The notes: a model not told the origin generated them from the letters alone. 64,000 bases of DNA from an uncultured Bacteroidales bacterium (GCA_902798965.1 CADBYS010000009.1:62001-126000); one strand, 5' to 3'. Positions 52,980 through 61,884 are shown, counted from the first letter of the stretch. Numbers and translations are program-made.

Positions 52980-54379
52980 CACGTAAAATATCGTTTCTTT
53001 CACTGTTAGCAATACTGCTAATCAGTTTTTCGTCATGCAAGAATGATGTAGTCACCGCCGGCTCGGCTGTGCTGAGCGGCGAAGATTCATTGGTAGTGCG
53101 GGCTGACACGTTCAGCCTCACCTCCGCGTTGGTTCGGGGTAAGGCCATTGCGGTTACGCCCGACTCGTTCATGTTAGGCGAGCTGGATAGCAAGTACGGT
53201 CACTTGCATGCTGATGTGCTCACCCAGCTGGCTTGTCCGTTAGGATTCGAATATCCCGAGAACGCCGAGCTCGACTCCGTGTGCATCTTCCTGTATTACC
53301 GCACCTACTACGGCGATGGCAGCACGCCGCTCGCCATCCATGCCTACGCGATGGATAGGGCTACGTTCAATTACAACGAACCGCTACCCAGCGATACAGC
53401 CATAAGCACGTACTGCAGTCTCGATGACTCCACCAGGCTCCTTGTCCGGCCGGCTATCGTCACCGCCGATGCATATACCGACAGCACGTACTTATCCGCC
53501 AATGAAGAGTATATACCCACCATCGTGCTCAAGCTCAAGGACGAGTGGGCACGGCGTTTGTTTGCAGCCAACGACTACAGTTCGCAAGAGGCATTCAACA
53601 AGTTGTTCGGAGGCATATATCTCACTACCGAGTTTGGCGGCAGCACACTGCTGAACGTCATCGACATCAACATGGCTATCTACTACCACTTCACCTACAT
53701 GCGGGCAGGAGTGGACACCGTGGTCGAGAAGGACATGAAGGGGTTCTATGCCAACCGCGAGGTGCGCCAGCTCAACCGCTACATGTGGCAGGAGAGCGAC
53801 CTGGAAGCGCTGGAGAAGAACACCGATACTACCTTTATCATCTCTCCCGCACATATCTACACGCAGCTGTCCTTCCCGATGGCTCAGATGCAGAGTGTGA
53901 TTGCCGATGCGGTAGGGGGACGCCGGCCGTACGTGAATCGTGCGCATCTCACGCTGCCCGTGCTCAACTACTACGATGGTCTGGATGCTGATCGCACGCG
54001 CGACGACTGGGCACAGCCTGCGCAGAATATGCTGCTCATTCGCAAGAGTGACTTGGAGCGGTTCTTTAACGATGAGATACAGTTGTCGGACAGTATAGCC
54101 ATGTACGCCACGCTGCAATCGGTTACCGACACGCTGGATATAACCACCTACTCCTACGAGTTCGACCTGTCCACCCTGCTCACCAAGCAGCTGCGCGAGC
54201 AACAATACACCACGCTGGATATGCTGCTTGTGCCGGTGACCATAACTACCAGCACGACCTCATCGTCCTACACCATCACCGATGTTTCCTACAACCAGGC
54301 ACTCAGTGCCACGGAAATATTCAGTGCACAACACCCACTCTACCAACTCGAACTGGAAGTCGTATATTCCGGCTTCTGA
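52976..54379 (+). CDS. DUF4270 family lipoprotein
   Basis: 467-aa lipoprotein: MTRKISFLSLLAILLISFSSC with Cys21. The remainder (YGHLHADVLTQLACPLGFEY, LDSVCIFLYYRTYYGDGS) fits DUF4270, a family frequently encoded next to the glycogen-synthase-like gene in Bacteroidales. Start overlaps the upstream stop (ATGA), so translation is coupled. Molecular role unknown; envelope location. Confidence 0.85.
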   Translation: MTRKISFLSLLAILLISFSSCKNDVVTAGSAVLSGEDSLVVRADTFSLTSALVRGKAIAVTPDSFMLGELDSKYGHLHADVLTQLACPLGFEYPENAELDSVCIFLYYRTYYGDGSTPLAIHAYAMDRATFNYNEPLPSDTAISTYCSLDDSTRLLVRPAIVTADAYTDSTYLSANEEYIPTIVLKLKDEWARRLFAANDYSSQEAFNKLFGGIYLTTEFGGSTLLNVIDINMAIYYHFTYMRAGVDTVVEKDMKGFYANREVRQLNRYMWQESDLEALEKNTDTTFIISPAHIYTQLSFPMAQMQSVIADAVGGRRPYVNRAHLTLPVLNYYDGLDADRTRDDWAQPAQNMLLIRKSDLERFFNDEIQLSDSIAMYATLQSVTDTLDITTYSYEFDLSTLLTKQLREQQYTTLDMLLVPVTITTSTTSSSYTITDVSYNQALSATEIFSAQHPLYQLELEVVYSGF

Positions 54380-54400
54380 TATAATAACAACAGACTACTA

Positions 54401-54516
54401 CGTTTAAAGAAAAAAGACCGCTGCGCTCAAAGAAAAAAGACTATAAGCGCCGAAAGTAATCATTCTTTTATCTTTTAGTGAACAAAGTGAACGGTCTTTT
54501 GTCTTTTGGTGAAACG
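54401..54516. repeat. AAAGAC-rich direct and inverted repeats before ychF
   Basis: TTAAAGAAAAAAGACCG (54404-54420) and TCAAAGAAAAAAGAC (54427-54441) are direct copies; CGGTCTTTTGTCTTTT (54492-54507) is an inverted relative. AAAGACAAAAGACCG, the complement of the last, is also present in the susD signal sequence (13787-13801). The arms could form a long hairpin between DUF4270 and ychF. Confidence 0.75.
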
Positions 54517-54534
54517 GTCTAAAAACACAAAACA

Positions 54535-55641
54535 ATGTCACTACAATGCGGTATAGTAGGATTGCCCAATGTCGGCAAATCCACCTTGTTTAACTGCTTG
54601 AGCAACGCCAAGGCTCAATCTGCCAATTTCCCGTTCTGTACTATCGAGCCCAACCTGGGCGTGATCACTGTTCCCGACGAGCGTCTGATTCGTCTGGGCG
54701 AGTTGTGCCACCCCGAGCGCGGCATCATACCCACCACTATGGAGATCGTGGATATCGCCGGCTTGGTGAAAGGTGCCAGCAACGGCGAAGGGCTGGGCAA
54801 CAAGTTCCTGGCTAACATCCGCGAGACGGATGCCATCATCCACGTGCTCCGCTGCTTCGACGACGGCAACGTCATTCACGTCGACGGATCGGTCAACCCC
54901 GTGCGCGACAAGGAGGTGATCGATGCCGAACTCCAACTCAAAGACCTGGAAACCATAGAGAGTCGCATCCAGAAGATCGAGAAACAGGTGCGCGTAGGAG
55001 GCGACAAGCAAGCCAAGACCGCCCTCGATCTGTATATCCGCTACCGCGAAGCCTTGTCGCAAGGCCAGTCGGCACGTACGGTTGAACTGCAGAACAAGGA
55101 TGAGGAGCTCGCCGCACATGATCTATTCCTGCTTACCAACAAACCTGTGCTCTACGTATGTAACGTCGATGAGGCTTCGGCGGTCAACGGCAATGCGTAT
55201 GTCGATCAGGTGCGCGAGGCAGTCAAGAACGAGAACGCCGAGGTGCTGGTGGTTGCCGCCAAGATCGAGAGCGAGATAGCCGAACTGGAGACCTACGAGG
55301 AGCGGCAGATGTTCCTCGAGGAGATAGGCCTGCAAGAGTCCGGCGTCAACCGCCTGATCAAAGCAGCCTACGCGCTGCTTAACCTGCGTACGTTCCTCAC
55401 GGCGGGTTCCGACGAGGTGCGCGCCTGGACGTTCCGCGCCGGATCGAAAGCGCCGCAATGCGCCGGTGTGATCCATACGGACTTCGAGCGCGGGTTCATT
55501 CGCGCCGAGGTTATCAAGTACGACGACTTCGTTACCTTAGGCGGCGAAGCCGCTTGCCGCCAAGCCGGCAAACTCGCGGTGGAAGGCAAGGATTATATCG
55601 TTCAGGATGGCGATATCATGCACTTCCTGTTCAATGTGTAA
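54535..55641 (+). CDS. ychF: Redox-regulated ATPase YchF (Obg family)
   Basis: 368-aa P-loop ATPase. G1 is [12 protein letters not shown] (8-19), the G3-like motif is [11 protein letters not shown], and the C-terminal TGS-like domain ends in the typical [11 protein letters not shown]. YchF proteins prefer ATP to GTP and bind ribosomes. The stop is embedded in an AAATNRC heptamer array that leads into the next gene. Confidence 0.97.
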   Translation: MSLQCGIVGLPNVGKSTLFNCLSNAKAQSANFPFCTIEPNLGVITVPDERLIRLGELCHPERGIIPTTMEIVDIAGLVKGASNGEGLGNKFLANIRETDAIIHVLRCFDDGNVIHVDGSVNPVRDKEVIDAELQLKDLETIESRIQKIEKQVRVGGDKQAKTALDLYIRYREALSQGQSARTVELQNKDEELAAHDLFLLTNKPVLYVCNVDEASAVNGNAYVDQVREAVKNENAEVLVVAAKIESEIAELETYEERQMFLEEIGLQESGVNRLIKAAYALLNLRTFLTAGSDEVRAWTFRAGSKAPQCAGVIHTDFERGFIRAEVIKYDDFVTLGGEAACRQAGKLAVEGKDYIVQDGDIMHFLFNV

Positions 55642-55672
55642 ATGACAAATAACAAATAACAAATGGTAAATG
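55640..55672. repeat. AAATNNC heptamers spanning the ychF stop and the antiporter start
   Basis: AAATGAC, AAATAAC, AAATAAC, AAATGGT and AAATG follow in phase from 55640. The start codon of the antiporter gene (55663) is part of the array. Confidence 0.85.
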
Positions 55673-56673
55673 TATTGTCATATTGCCTAAGCAACCCGTG
55701 GCTGCTTGCCGCGATGCTTATTGTCGGGTTGGTGCTCCTGGTCAAGGGAGCCGACTGGCTGGTGGATGGTGCGTCGGCTATCGCCAAACGATTCGGCATC
55801 AGCGATCTGGTGATCGGACTCACGGTCGTGGCGTTCGGCACGTCGATGCCGGAGTTTGTGGTGAATATGGTGTCAGTGGCTGAGGGTTCAACCGACCTGG
55901 CTATCACGAACATCCTTGGCTCCAACATCATCAACACGCTGGTCATCTTGGGTGTCACAGCACTCATCTACCCTGTTACTTCGCAAAAACGCTCGCGTGA
56001 CTTCGATATACCTATGTCCATCATCGCGGGTGTGTTGGTTTTTGCATGCGTGGCTGTCGAATCGCCGTTTGGCGAAGAGGGTCGGGGCATAACCCGTATG
56101 GGCGGTATCATCTTGCTCGTGCTCTTCTGCTATTTCCTGTTCAACACCTTCCGCCATGCCAAGGATCATCCCGATGAGGTGGATGCCGGTCAAGAAACGG
56201 CCAAACCCATGTCACTGGGGCTGGCTCTCACCTTGTTTGTGGCGGGTATAGCCGGCTTGGTGATTGGAGGAGAGATGATTGTGAAATCGGCTGTGCAGAT
56301 CGCCACTAACCTCGGCGTTTCCGAGGCAATCATCGGCTTGACGATAGTGGCACTCGGCACATCGCTGCCCGAACTGGCTACATCAGCTATGGCGGCATTC
56401 AAGCACAACTGCGATATTGCTTTGGGTAATGTTGTCGGCAGCAACATCTTCAACGTGTTCTTTGTGCTCGCCACAAGCGCCACTATCCATCCTCTGCCTG
56501 CCTACGAGGGTATCAACATGGATGCCTGGACGGTGGTATTCAGCAGCATTCTGGTCTGGCTGTTTGTCAAGACCAACCATGAGCGACAAGTCAAGCGCTG
56601 GGGAGGAGCTATCCTCCTGCTTGTGTATATCGCGTATCTCACCTATCGCTTGATGCCGTATATACAGGGATAA
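55663..56673 (+). CDS. Calcium/sodium antiporter (YrbG/CaCA family)
   Basis: 336-aa inner-membrane cation exchanger. Two inverted alpha repeats carry VVAFGTSMPEFVVNM (~residue 54) and IVALGTSLPELATSAM (~228), the ion-binding motifs. About ten transmembrane helices. A GC-rich hairpin follows the stop. Confidence 0.94.
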   Translation: MVNVLSYCLSNPWLLAAMLIVGLVLLVKGADWLVDGASAIAKRFGISDLVIGLTVVAFGTSMPEFVVNMVSVAEGSTDLAITNILGSNIINTLVILGVTALIYPVTSQKRSRDFDIPMSIIAGVLVFACVAVESPFGEEGRGITRMGGIILLVLFCYFLFNTFRHAKDHPDEVDAGQETAKPMSLGLALTLFVAGIAGLVIGGEMIVKSAVQIATNLGVSEAIIGLTIVALGTSLPELATSAMAAFKHNCDIALGNVVGSNIFNVFFVLATSATIHPLPAYEGINMDAWTVVFSSILVWLFVKTNHERQVKRWGGAILLLVYIAYLTYRLMPYIQG

Positions 56674-56679
56674 TCTGAC

Positions 56680-56711
56680 ACACGCGCGATGCATATACGG
56701 CTCGCGCGTGT
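56680..56711 (+). terminator. Terminator hairpin after the antiporter
   Basis: ACACGCGCG (56680-56688) and CGCGCGTGT (56703-56711) form a 9-bp stem, followed by TATTTATATTTATT. Confidence 0.65.
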
Positions 56712-56741
56712 TATTTATATTTATTGTGTCCGCGCGCGCGT

Positions 56742-57344
56742 ATGATTGACAGGAATATAGTCTTCGATTTTGGTGGGGTGCTTATGCAGCATAACCGTCC
56801 GGGTTGCCTGCAAGCCTTCCGGCAGTTGATGTCCGATGATGATATCAGCCATCTGCTTGGCTTGGGCAATGACAGCCGCGATACCCTCCGCTACCGATTT
56901 GAGGTCGGCGAGCTCAGCACGCGCTGTTTCATCGATTCGGTTCTCGGGCATTGCCGCACCGCTGCCACCGAACAGCAGATCATCGATGCTTGGAATACCA
57001 TCCACGCCGGTATTCCCGATACGGTGTGGACGCAAATCCGACAGCTGCGCAATAGAGGTTACCACCTCTACCTCATGTCCAATACCGACGAGCTGCACTG
57101 GGAGCACACCCTCGCGCAGTATCGCGAACCCATCGAGGAACTGTTCGAAGATATCTTCCTCTCCTTCCGCATCGGATGCGCCAAGCCTGACAAGCAGTTT
57201 TTCGAGACCGTTGACCGTGCTATTCATGCTGCCCCCGAGCCAACTCTTTTCGTGGATGACACCGAGGTCAACCGCCTTGCCGCACAGCAATCCGTCGGCT
57301 GGCAAACTTGTGCCACCGTCTCCGAACTAATGCAAAAAATTTAA
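56742..57344 (+). CDS. HAD family phosphatase
   Basis: 200 aa from the ATG at 56742 (MIDRNIVFDFGGVL); an earlier in-frame ATG adds only six residues. HAD motifs: I DFGGVL, II LMSNTDE, III KPDKQFF, IV LFVDDTEVN. Cap region helical. Similar to the subfamily of small sugar-phosphate or nucleotide phosphatases; substrate unknown. It starts in a stretch of alternating CG. Confidence 0.88.
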   Translation: MIDRNIVFDFGGVLMQHNRPGCLQAFRQLMSDDDISHLLGLGNDSRDTLRYRFEVGELSTRCFIDSVLGHCRTAATEQQIIDAWNTIHAGIPDTVWTQIRQLRNRGYHLYLMSNTDELHWEHTLAQYREPIEELFEDIFLSFRIGCAKPDKQFFETVDRAIHAAPEPTLFVDDTEVNRLAAQQSVGWQTCATVSELMQKI

Positions 57345-57353
57345 TTATAAGAT

Positions 57354-58628
57354 ATGGAAACTAACAATAAAAAACAGAGCGGAGCTTTCAGAGTGCTCGC
57401 GATTATTGCAGCAGTGCTGCTGGTATTCTCGACATGCCGACGGGAGGATGGGCATATGGTCTATCCCGTAGCGGAATGGGACAAGGCGGGCGAGATACTG
57501 ATGCATACGCCGTGGGAAGAATTGTTTGACGGTGTGGCACATCCTGCGGCGGGGTTGTTCGAAGGCTATTTCGATGTCGACGAGGCGGCTAAGGAACATC
57601 GCAACTATGCCCGTATGTTGCAGCGAAACGGCATCCACGTGCATTTTGTGACGGACGTGCTCTACGATACAGGAATAGACACCCTGCGTCTGCTGGCAGC
57701 CAAGGGGCTAAACTATGACATCAGCGATCTGCCTAATGCTGATCCTGATACGAACGAGGACTACAAGCAGTCGATCATCCGGCAGATGAGCCGTCTTGAC
57801 CTGATACGTTGTATTCTGCTTCGTCCGACAATCAAGTTGCATCCTACGGACAACAACACCGGCGTGGAAGCCGAGTATATCCACAGCCCGATGATGAACC
57901 TGTACTTCACCCGCGACCAGAGTATCACCACGCCGCGCGGACATATCATCTGCCGCATGAACTCATCCCAGCGCACTATGGAGACGGAGATTATCGAAGT
58001 GTGCTATCACCATCTGGGAGCATCGCCGATTTTGCGAATTGAGGGTGAAGGGCGACTCGAAGGCGGCGATTATATCCCTGCCGGAACGATTGCGTTTATC
58101 GGTTGCGGTATGCGCACGAACGACGAGGGTATCCGTCAGATCATGGCTGCCGATGCCTTCGGACACGATACGATCGTTGTGGTGCGTGACCATAAACGCT
58201 GGCAGATGCAGATGCATCTTGATACGCATTTTAATATCATCGACCGCGATCTGTGTACCATGGTGCGCAGCCGTCTGGAGGCACAGCCGGGGCAGCCGGA
58301 GTACAACACCTGCGATATCTACGTACGTGCTCAGGGGGAGAAGGATTACCGCTTATGGCAAAGCGAGTTGTCGTTTGTGGAGTTTGTGCGTTCACGAGGC
58401 ATGGAGATTATCCCTATCGACGAAGCGGACGAATTGCATTACGCCAATAATTTCCTAACTATCGCCCCGCGACATATCATGGCGGTAGGCGGTCAGAGCG
58501 AGACCTATCAGAAGCGATTGCAAGAAGCCGGCGTACACGTTGAGTGGATTCCGTTGGAGAGCCTGATAGACGGTTACGGCGCAGCACATTGCATGACGCA
58601 GGTACTGAAAAGAGAAAGATGCCTTTAA
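57354..58628 (+). CDS. Arginine-deiminase-family protein with N-terminal export signal
   Basis: 424 aa. Residues 11-28 form a hydrophobic segment ending FSTC, a weak lipobox, so the protein seems membrane-anchored or lipidated, unlike ordinary cytosolic arginine deiminase. The guanidino-group-modifying enzyme fold is supported by NLYFTRDQSITTPRG (182-196), EGGD (Glu236, Asp239), MHLDTHF (His288, Asp290) and the C-terminal nucleophile Cys413 in GYGAAHCMTQ. It may release ammonia and citrulline outside the cytoplasm or act on another guanidino compound. It starts 9 bp after the HAD gene. Confidence 0.8.
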   Translation: METNNKKQSGAFRVLAIIAAVLLVFSTCRREDGHMVYPVAEWDKAGEILMHTPWEELFDGVAHPAAGLFEGYFDVDEAAKEHRNYARMLQRNGIHVHFVTDVLYDTGIDTLRLLAAKGLNYDISDLPNADPDTNEDYKQSIIRQMSRLDLIRCILLRPTIKLHPTDNNTGVEAEYIHSPMMNLYFTRDQSITTPRGHIICRMNSSQRTMETEIIEVCYHHLGASPILRIEGEGRLEGGDYIPAGTIAFIGCGMRTNDEGIRQIMAADAFGHDTIVVVRDHKRWQMQMHLDTHFNIIDRDLCTMVRSRLEAQPGQPEYNTCDIYVRAQGEKDYRLWQSELSFVEFVRSRGMEIIPIDEADELHYANNFLTIAPRHIMAVGGQSETYQKRLQEAGVHVEWIPLESLIDGYGAAHCMTQVLKRERCL

Positions 58629-58663
58629 GCAAATCGAGTAAGGAACACACAAGAAGAAAAGAT

Positions 58664-59686
58664 ATGTCCAAACAACTGCAAATACGTAACTCAACAGCTG
58701 AGTTCCTGATCTTCCAAGCCGAAGACAAAGCCGAAGGCGTTCAAGTCTTCTACCAAGACGAGTCTATCTGGGCAACGCAAGAGGCGATTGCTACCCTTTT
58801 TGACAAAGGGCGTAGTACTATTACGGAGCATTTGAGAAACATCTTTGCCAGCGGTGAATTAGATCAAAATTCAGTATGTCGGAAAATCCGACACACTGCC
58901 GCAGATGGTAAGAATTATGACACACTATTCTACAACCTCGATGCTATCATCTCTGTCGGCTACCGCGTCAATTCGCGCCGCGCAACACAGTTCCGCCAAT
59001 GGTGTACAGCTGTGTTGCGTCAATTCGCAATCCGTGGCTATGTCATTGATCGCAAACGCATGGAGAACGGAGCATTCATCAGCGAGGATTACTTCGAATA
59101 CCTGCTTGAGGAGATACGCGAGATACGCTTGTCGGAGCGCCGATTCTATCAGAAGATCACCGACATCTATGCAACCGCCATCGACTATAATCCTGACGCG
59201 CCGACCACACGCGAGTTCTTCGCCAAAGTGCAGAACAAAATGCACTATGCCGTGCACGGACATACCGCTGCGGAACTTATTATCGAGCGTGCTGATGCCG
59301 ATAAGGAGCACATGGGTTTGACAACCTGGGAACATGCGCCCAAAGGTAAGATTCTCAAGCCCGACGTGAGTATCGCCAAGAACTACCTCAAAGAAAGCGA
59401 ACTGGAGTCCATGGGACGTATCGTCAACGGTTTTCTGGAGGTTGCCGAAGATATGGCGAAACGCCATATCCCGATGACTATGGAAGATTGGTCAAAGCGT
59501 ATCGACAAGTTCCTCGATACCACCGATCGTCCCATCCTCACCGATGCCGGACATGTCTCCGCTGAGCAAGCCAAGGAATATGCCGAAACGGAGTTCGAGA
59601 AATACCGCGTCATCCAAGACCGTATCTTTGAATCCGACTTCGACCGGTTTGAGTTACCCACACTACCATTTGACGAAGAGAAATAA
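58664..59686 (+). CDS. RhuM family protein
   Basis: 340 aa from the ATG at 58664 (MSKQLQIRNSTAEFLIFQ); the open frame reaches back to 58544 but overlaps the previous gene. The N-terminal third looks like a winged-helix DNA-binding module (IWATQEAIATLFDKGRSTIT). The conserved RhuM core follows (YNLDAIISVGYRVNSRRATQ, FRQWCTAVLRQFAIRGYVID). Members occur in pathogenicity islands and defence or mobile regions; function is not established. Four 33-bp repeats begin 2 bp after its stop, which makes it a candidate to bind them (inference). Confidence 0.85.
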   Translation: MSKQLQIRNSTAEFLIFQAEDKAEGVQVFYQDESIWATQEAIATLFDKGRSTITEHLRNIFASGELDQNSVCRKIRHTAADGKNYDTLFYNLDAIISVGYRVNSRRATQFRQWCTAVLRQFAIRGYVIDRKRMENGAFISEDYFEYLLEEIREIRLSERRFYQKITDIYATAIDYNPDAPTTREFFAKVQNKMHYAVHGHTAAELIIERADADKEHMGLTTWEHAPKGKILKPDVSIAKNYLKESELESMGRIVNGFLEVAEDMAKRHIPMTMEDWSKRIDKFLDTTDRPILTDAGHVSAEQAKEYAETEFEKYRVIQDRIFESDFDRFELPTLPFDEEK

Positions 59687-59687
59687 T

Positions 59688-59803
59688 TTGCGCTCAGGGA
59701 ACATATTGACTTTACAAAAATTGCGCTCAGGGAACATTTCGGCAGTTTGAAATTTGCGCTCAGGGAACATATTGACTTTACAAAAATTGCGCTCAGGGAA
59801 CAT
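59688..59803. repeat. Four 33-bp iterons upstream of the AAA ATPase promoter
   Basis: TTGCGCTCAGGGAACAT occurs perfectly at 59688, 59721, 59754 and 59787, exactly 33 bp apart. The three 16-bp intervals are ATTGACTTTACAAAAA, TTCGGCAGTTTGAAAT and again the first, so a 66-bp higher-order unit is visible. The last copy ends 13 bp before the -33 box of the ATPase promoter. A 33-bp period is about three helical turns, so bound proteins would sit on one DNA face. Confidence 0.95.
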
Positions 59804-59816
59804 TTTTGCAAAAATA

Positions 59817-59848
59817 TTTGCATAATTCATTTATTTTTAGTAACTTTG
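59817..59848 (+). promoter_or_regulatory. Promoter of the AAA/DUF4143 ATPase gene
   Basis: TTTG (59817-59820) and TAACTTTG (59841-59848), 20 bp apart, just downstream of the iterons. ATG at 59872. Confidence 0.8.
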
Positions 59849-59871
59849 CAGCGTATTTAAAAATAACAAAT

Positions 59872-61209
59872 ATGGCAGAGCATATTTTCAAGCGTAAAGC
59901 ATATCAAAAAATGCTGCAATGGAAGCAAGAATCGCAAGGCGAAACAGCCTTGTTGATTGAAGGAGCACGACGTGTCGGCAAATCCACTTTGGTGCGACTT
60001 TTTGCCAAGAATGAGTATAAGTCCTACGCTATCTTCGACTTCTCCAAAGCTTCGAAAGAAGAAAAAGCATTATTTGATGACCTGTCGGATATAGATTTCT
60101 TCTTTAATAGCCTACGTCTGCTAAAAGGAATCACGCTATATGAGCGAGACACCGCAATCGTATTCGACGAAGTGCAGAAATATCCAATAGCCCGCCAAGC
60201 TATAAAAGCTTTGGTAGAAGATGGTAGATACGACTACATAGAAACCGGTTCGTTAATAAGCATCCACAAGAATGTGGAGAAGATCATCATTCCTTCCGAA
60301 GAAGAAGTGCTTGAGATGCACCCGATGGATTATGAGGAGTTCCTGTGGGCAATGGGCGATGAGGGCAGTATGGATATACTGCGTGAGGCTTTCGAGAAGA
60401 AGCGCGGCTTTGGCGATGCAGTCAACCGCAAACTGATGCGCGACTTCCGGTTGTATATGCTCGTAGGCGGTATGCCACAAGCAGTGAGCAAGTATATCGA
60501 CACCAAGGATCTTGCGGCGGTTGACAAAGTCAAGCGAGCCATCATCCGTTTGTATTGCAACGATTTCCAAAAGATTGACCGCACCGGCAAAGCGATGGCT
60601 CTATTCATGGCTATTCCCGCCCAACTCGCGAATAACGCCAATCGTTATCAACCCTCTATGGTTATTGACAAGACGCGCACAGAACAACTGGCTGAACTAA
60701 TCTTCCTAATGGAGGACAGCAGGACTGTGAATGTGAGTTATCATGCCAATGACCCTAATGTGGGATTTGAACTGTCAACCAACCGCTCGGCATTTAAGAT
60801 GTTCTTGACAGATACCGGTTTGTTTGTGACTTTGGCATTTTGGGATAAAGACTTCACCGAAAATATCATTTATCAGAAACTGCTGAATGACAATCTCTCG
60901 GTAAACTTGGGCTATGTATATGAAAATATGGTAGCACAAATGTTGCGAGCTAACGGCAACAAGCTCTTCTATTTTACTTTCCCCGATGGCAACAAGCACA
61001 CGTATGAGGTGGATTTTCTGCTTTCGGAAGGCGCGAAGATTGTACCCATAGAGGTAAAATCAGAGGGCTACAACAAACATGCATCACTTGATGAATTCTG
61101 CAAAAAGTTCTCAGCACGCGTCGGGGCTAGGTATTTGATTTTTACCAAAGATTTGCGCAAAGAAGAACAGACTACGCTTGTTCCCGTATATATGACAAGC
61201 TTTCTTTAA
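59872..61209 (+). CDS. AAA ATPase with DUF4143 domain
   Basis: 445 aa from the ATG at 59872, the first ATG after the promoter. Walker A is GARRVGKSTL (31-40), Walker B is AIVFDEVQK (~103), sensor-like IETGSLIS (~125). The C-terminal DUF4143 region has the PD-(D/E)XK-like pattern EVDFLLSEGAKIVPIEVKSE (~380-400), characteristic of nuclease-fold domains. Such ATPases are abundant multi-copy genes in Bacteroidales with no settled role. The iteron array in its promoter suggests dedicated regulation. Confidence 0.88.
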   Translation: MAEHIFKRKAYQKMLQWKQESQGETALLIEGARRVGKSTLVRLFAKNEYKSYAIFDFSKASKEEKALFDDLSDIDFFFNSLRLLKGITLYERDTAIVFDEVQKYPIARQAIKALVEDGRYDYIETGSLISIHKNVEKIIIPSEEEVLEMHPMDYEEFLWAMGDEGSMDILREAFEKKRGFGDAVNRKLMRDFRLYMLVGGMPQAVSKYIDTKDLAAVDKVKRAIIRLYCNDFQKIDRTGKAMALFMAIPAQLANNANRYQPSMVIDKTRTEQLAELIFLMEDSRTVNVSYHANDPNVGFELSTNRSAFKMFLTDTGLFVTLAFWDKDFTENIIYQKLLNDNLSVNLGYVYENMVAQMLRANGNKLFYFTFPDGNKHTYEVDFLLSEGAKIVPIEVKSEGYNKHASLDEFCKKFSARVGARYLIFTKDLRKEEQTTLVPVYMTSFL

Positions 61210-61239
61210 GCGTCAAACTAAACTATTCCGGTTTTAATT

Positions 61240-61614
61240 ATGAAAACTCTCTCTCTGATAACAGCCCTGTTCTTGTGCCTCTCCGTCAGTGCGGCGGAGT
61301 ATGTCGGCTCCATGCGGATGGCAAGCGGTTATACCCTGGAGGATGTACGCGTAAGCATCGACGAGCAAGGTAATCTGACACTCTATCGGGTGAAGTTCGC
61401 CCGCATGATGCCCGTGCGCTTGGATGTGACGATCCCGCAACTGAGCTGCGACAACGAGCACCTGACCGGTGACAGCATCATCCCGCTCATAAGCGACAAA
61501 CCTAAACCCGACCGCATCATCACCAACCTACACGGCACAGCCGACAAGCAGTCAATCGACTTTACCTGCCTCATCGGCGGAAAAGAAATGCATTACACAG
61601 GGGTGGCAAAATAA
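61240..61614 (+). CDS. Calycin-like domain secreted protein
   Basis: 124 aa with signal peptide MKTLSLITALFLCLSVSA. The remaining ~105 residues form one beta-barrel-like domain (GNLTLYRVKFARMMPV, LHGTADKQSIDFTCLIGGKE) matching the calycin-like family of Bacteroidota. Ligand unknown. It lies 30 bp after the ATPase. Confidence 0.7.
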   Translation: MKTLSLITALFLCLSVSAAEYVGSMRMASGYTLEDVRVSIDEQGNLTLYRVKFARMMPVRLDVTIPQLSCDNEHLTGDSIIPLISDKPKPDRIITNLHGTADKQSIDFTCLIGGKEMHYTGVAK

Positions 61615-61646
61615 TTTCGGGGTATAACTAATGAATAGTTCACACT

Positions 61647-61808
61647 ATGACCAAGACAGAATTACAGATATTAAAAGCTATGCGTCGCGATCGCCGGGAA
61701 GAGGAGATTGCGATGCACGGGAAGCTTATCAGTTTCCGCCACACTATCGCCCGCTCCAAGAAACAATACACCCGCAAGAGCAAGCACAAGAGTCATTGGC
61801 ATGAATAA
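61647..61808 (+). CDS. Small basic protein, 53 aa
   Basis: Starts MTKTELQILKAMRRDRREEE and ends RKSKHKSHWHE. Rich in Lys, Arg and His (predicted strongly basic), no signal peptide or membrane segment, helix-prone N-terminal half. It lies 32 bp after the calycin-like gene in the same direction. Codon use looks like real coding sequence. The family is not recognised; nucleic-acid binding is possible from charge only. Confidence 0.55.
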   Translation: MTKTELQILKAMRRDRREEEIAMHGKLISFRHTIARSKKQYTRKSKHKSHWHE

Positions 61809-61884
61809 AGCCACCGAAAGGGTTTATTTTGGTACATGTTCTTACCTATCAAATGTATGTTTTTTGTCACCTTTTATAACAAAA

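Noticed and set aside
59688-59803. CRISPR-like array (four 17-bp repeats with 16-bp intervals)
   Set aside because: Repeat and interval are too short, intervals one and three are identical, no cas gene is near, and the array abuts a promoter. Iterons explain it better.
59383-59823. Minus-strand ORF with repeated peptide KCSLSAIFVKSICSLSANF
   Set aside because: The peptide repeat is the translation of the non-coding iterons, and the rest overlaps the 3' end of the RhuM gene.
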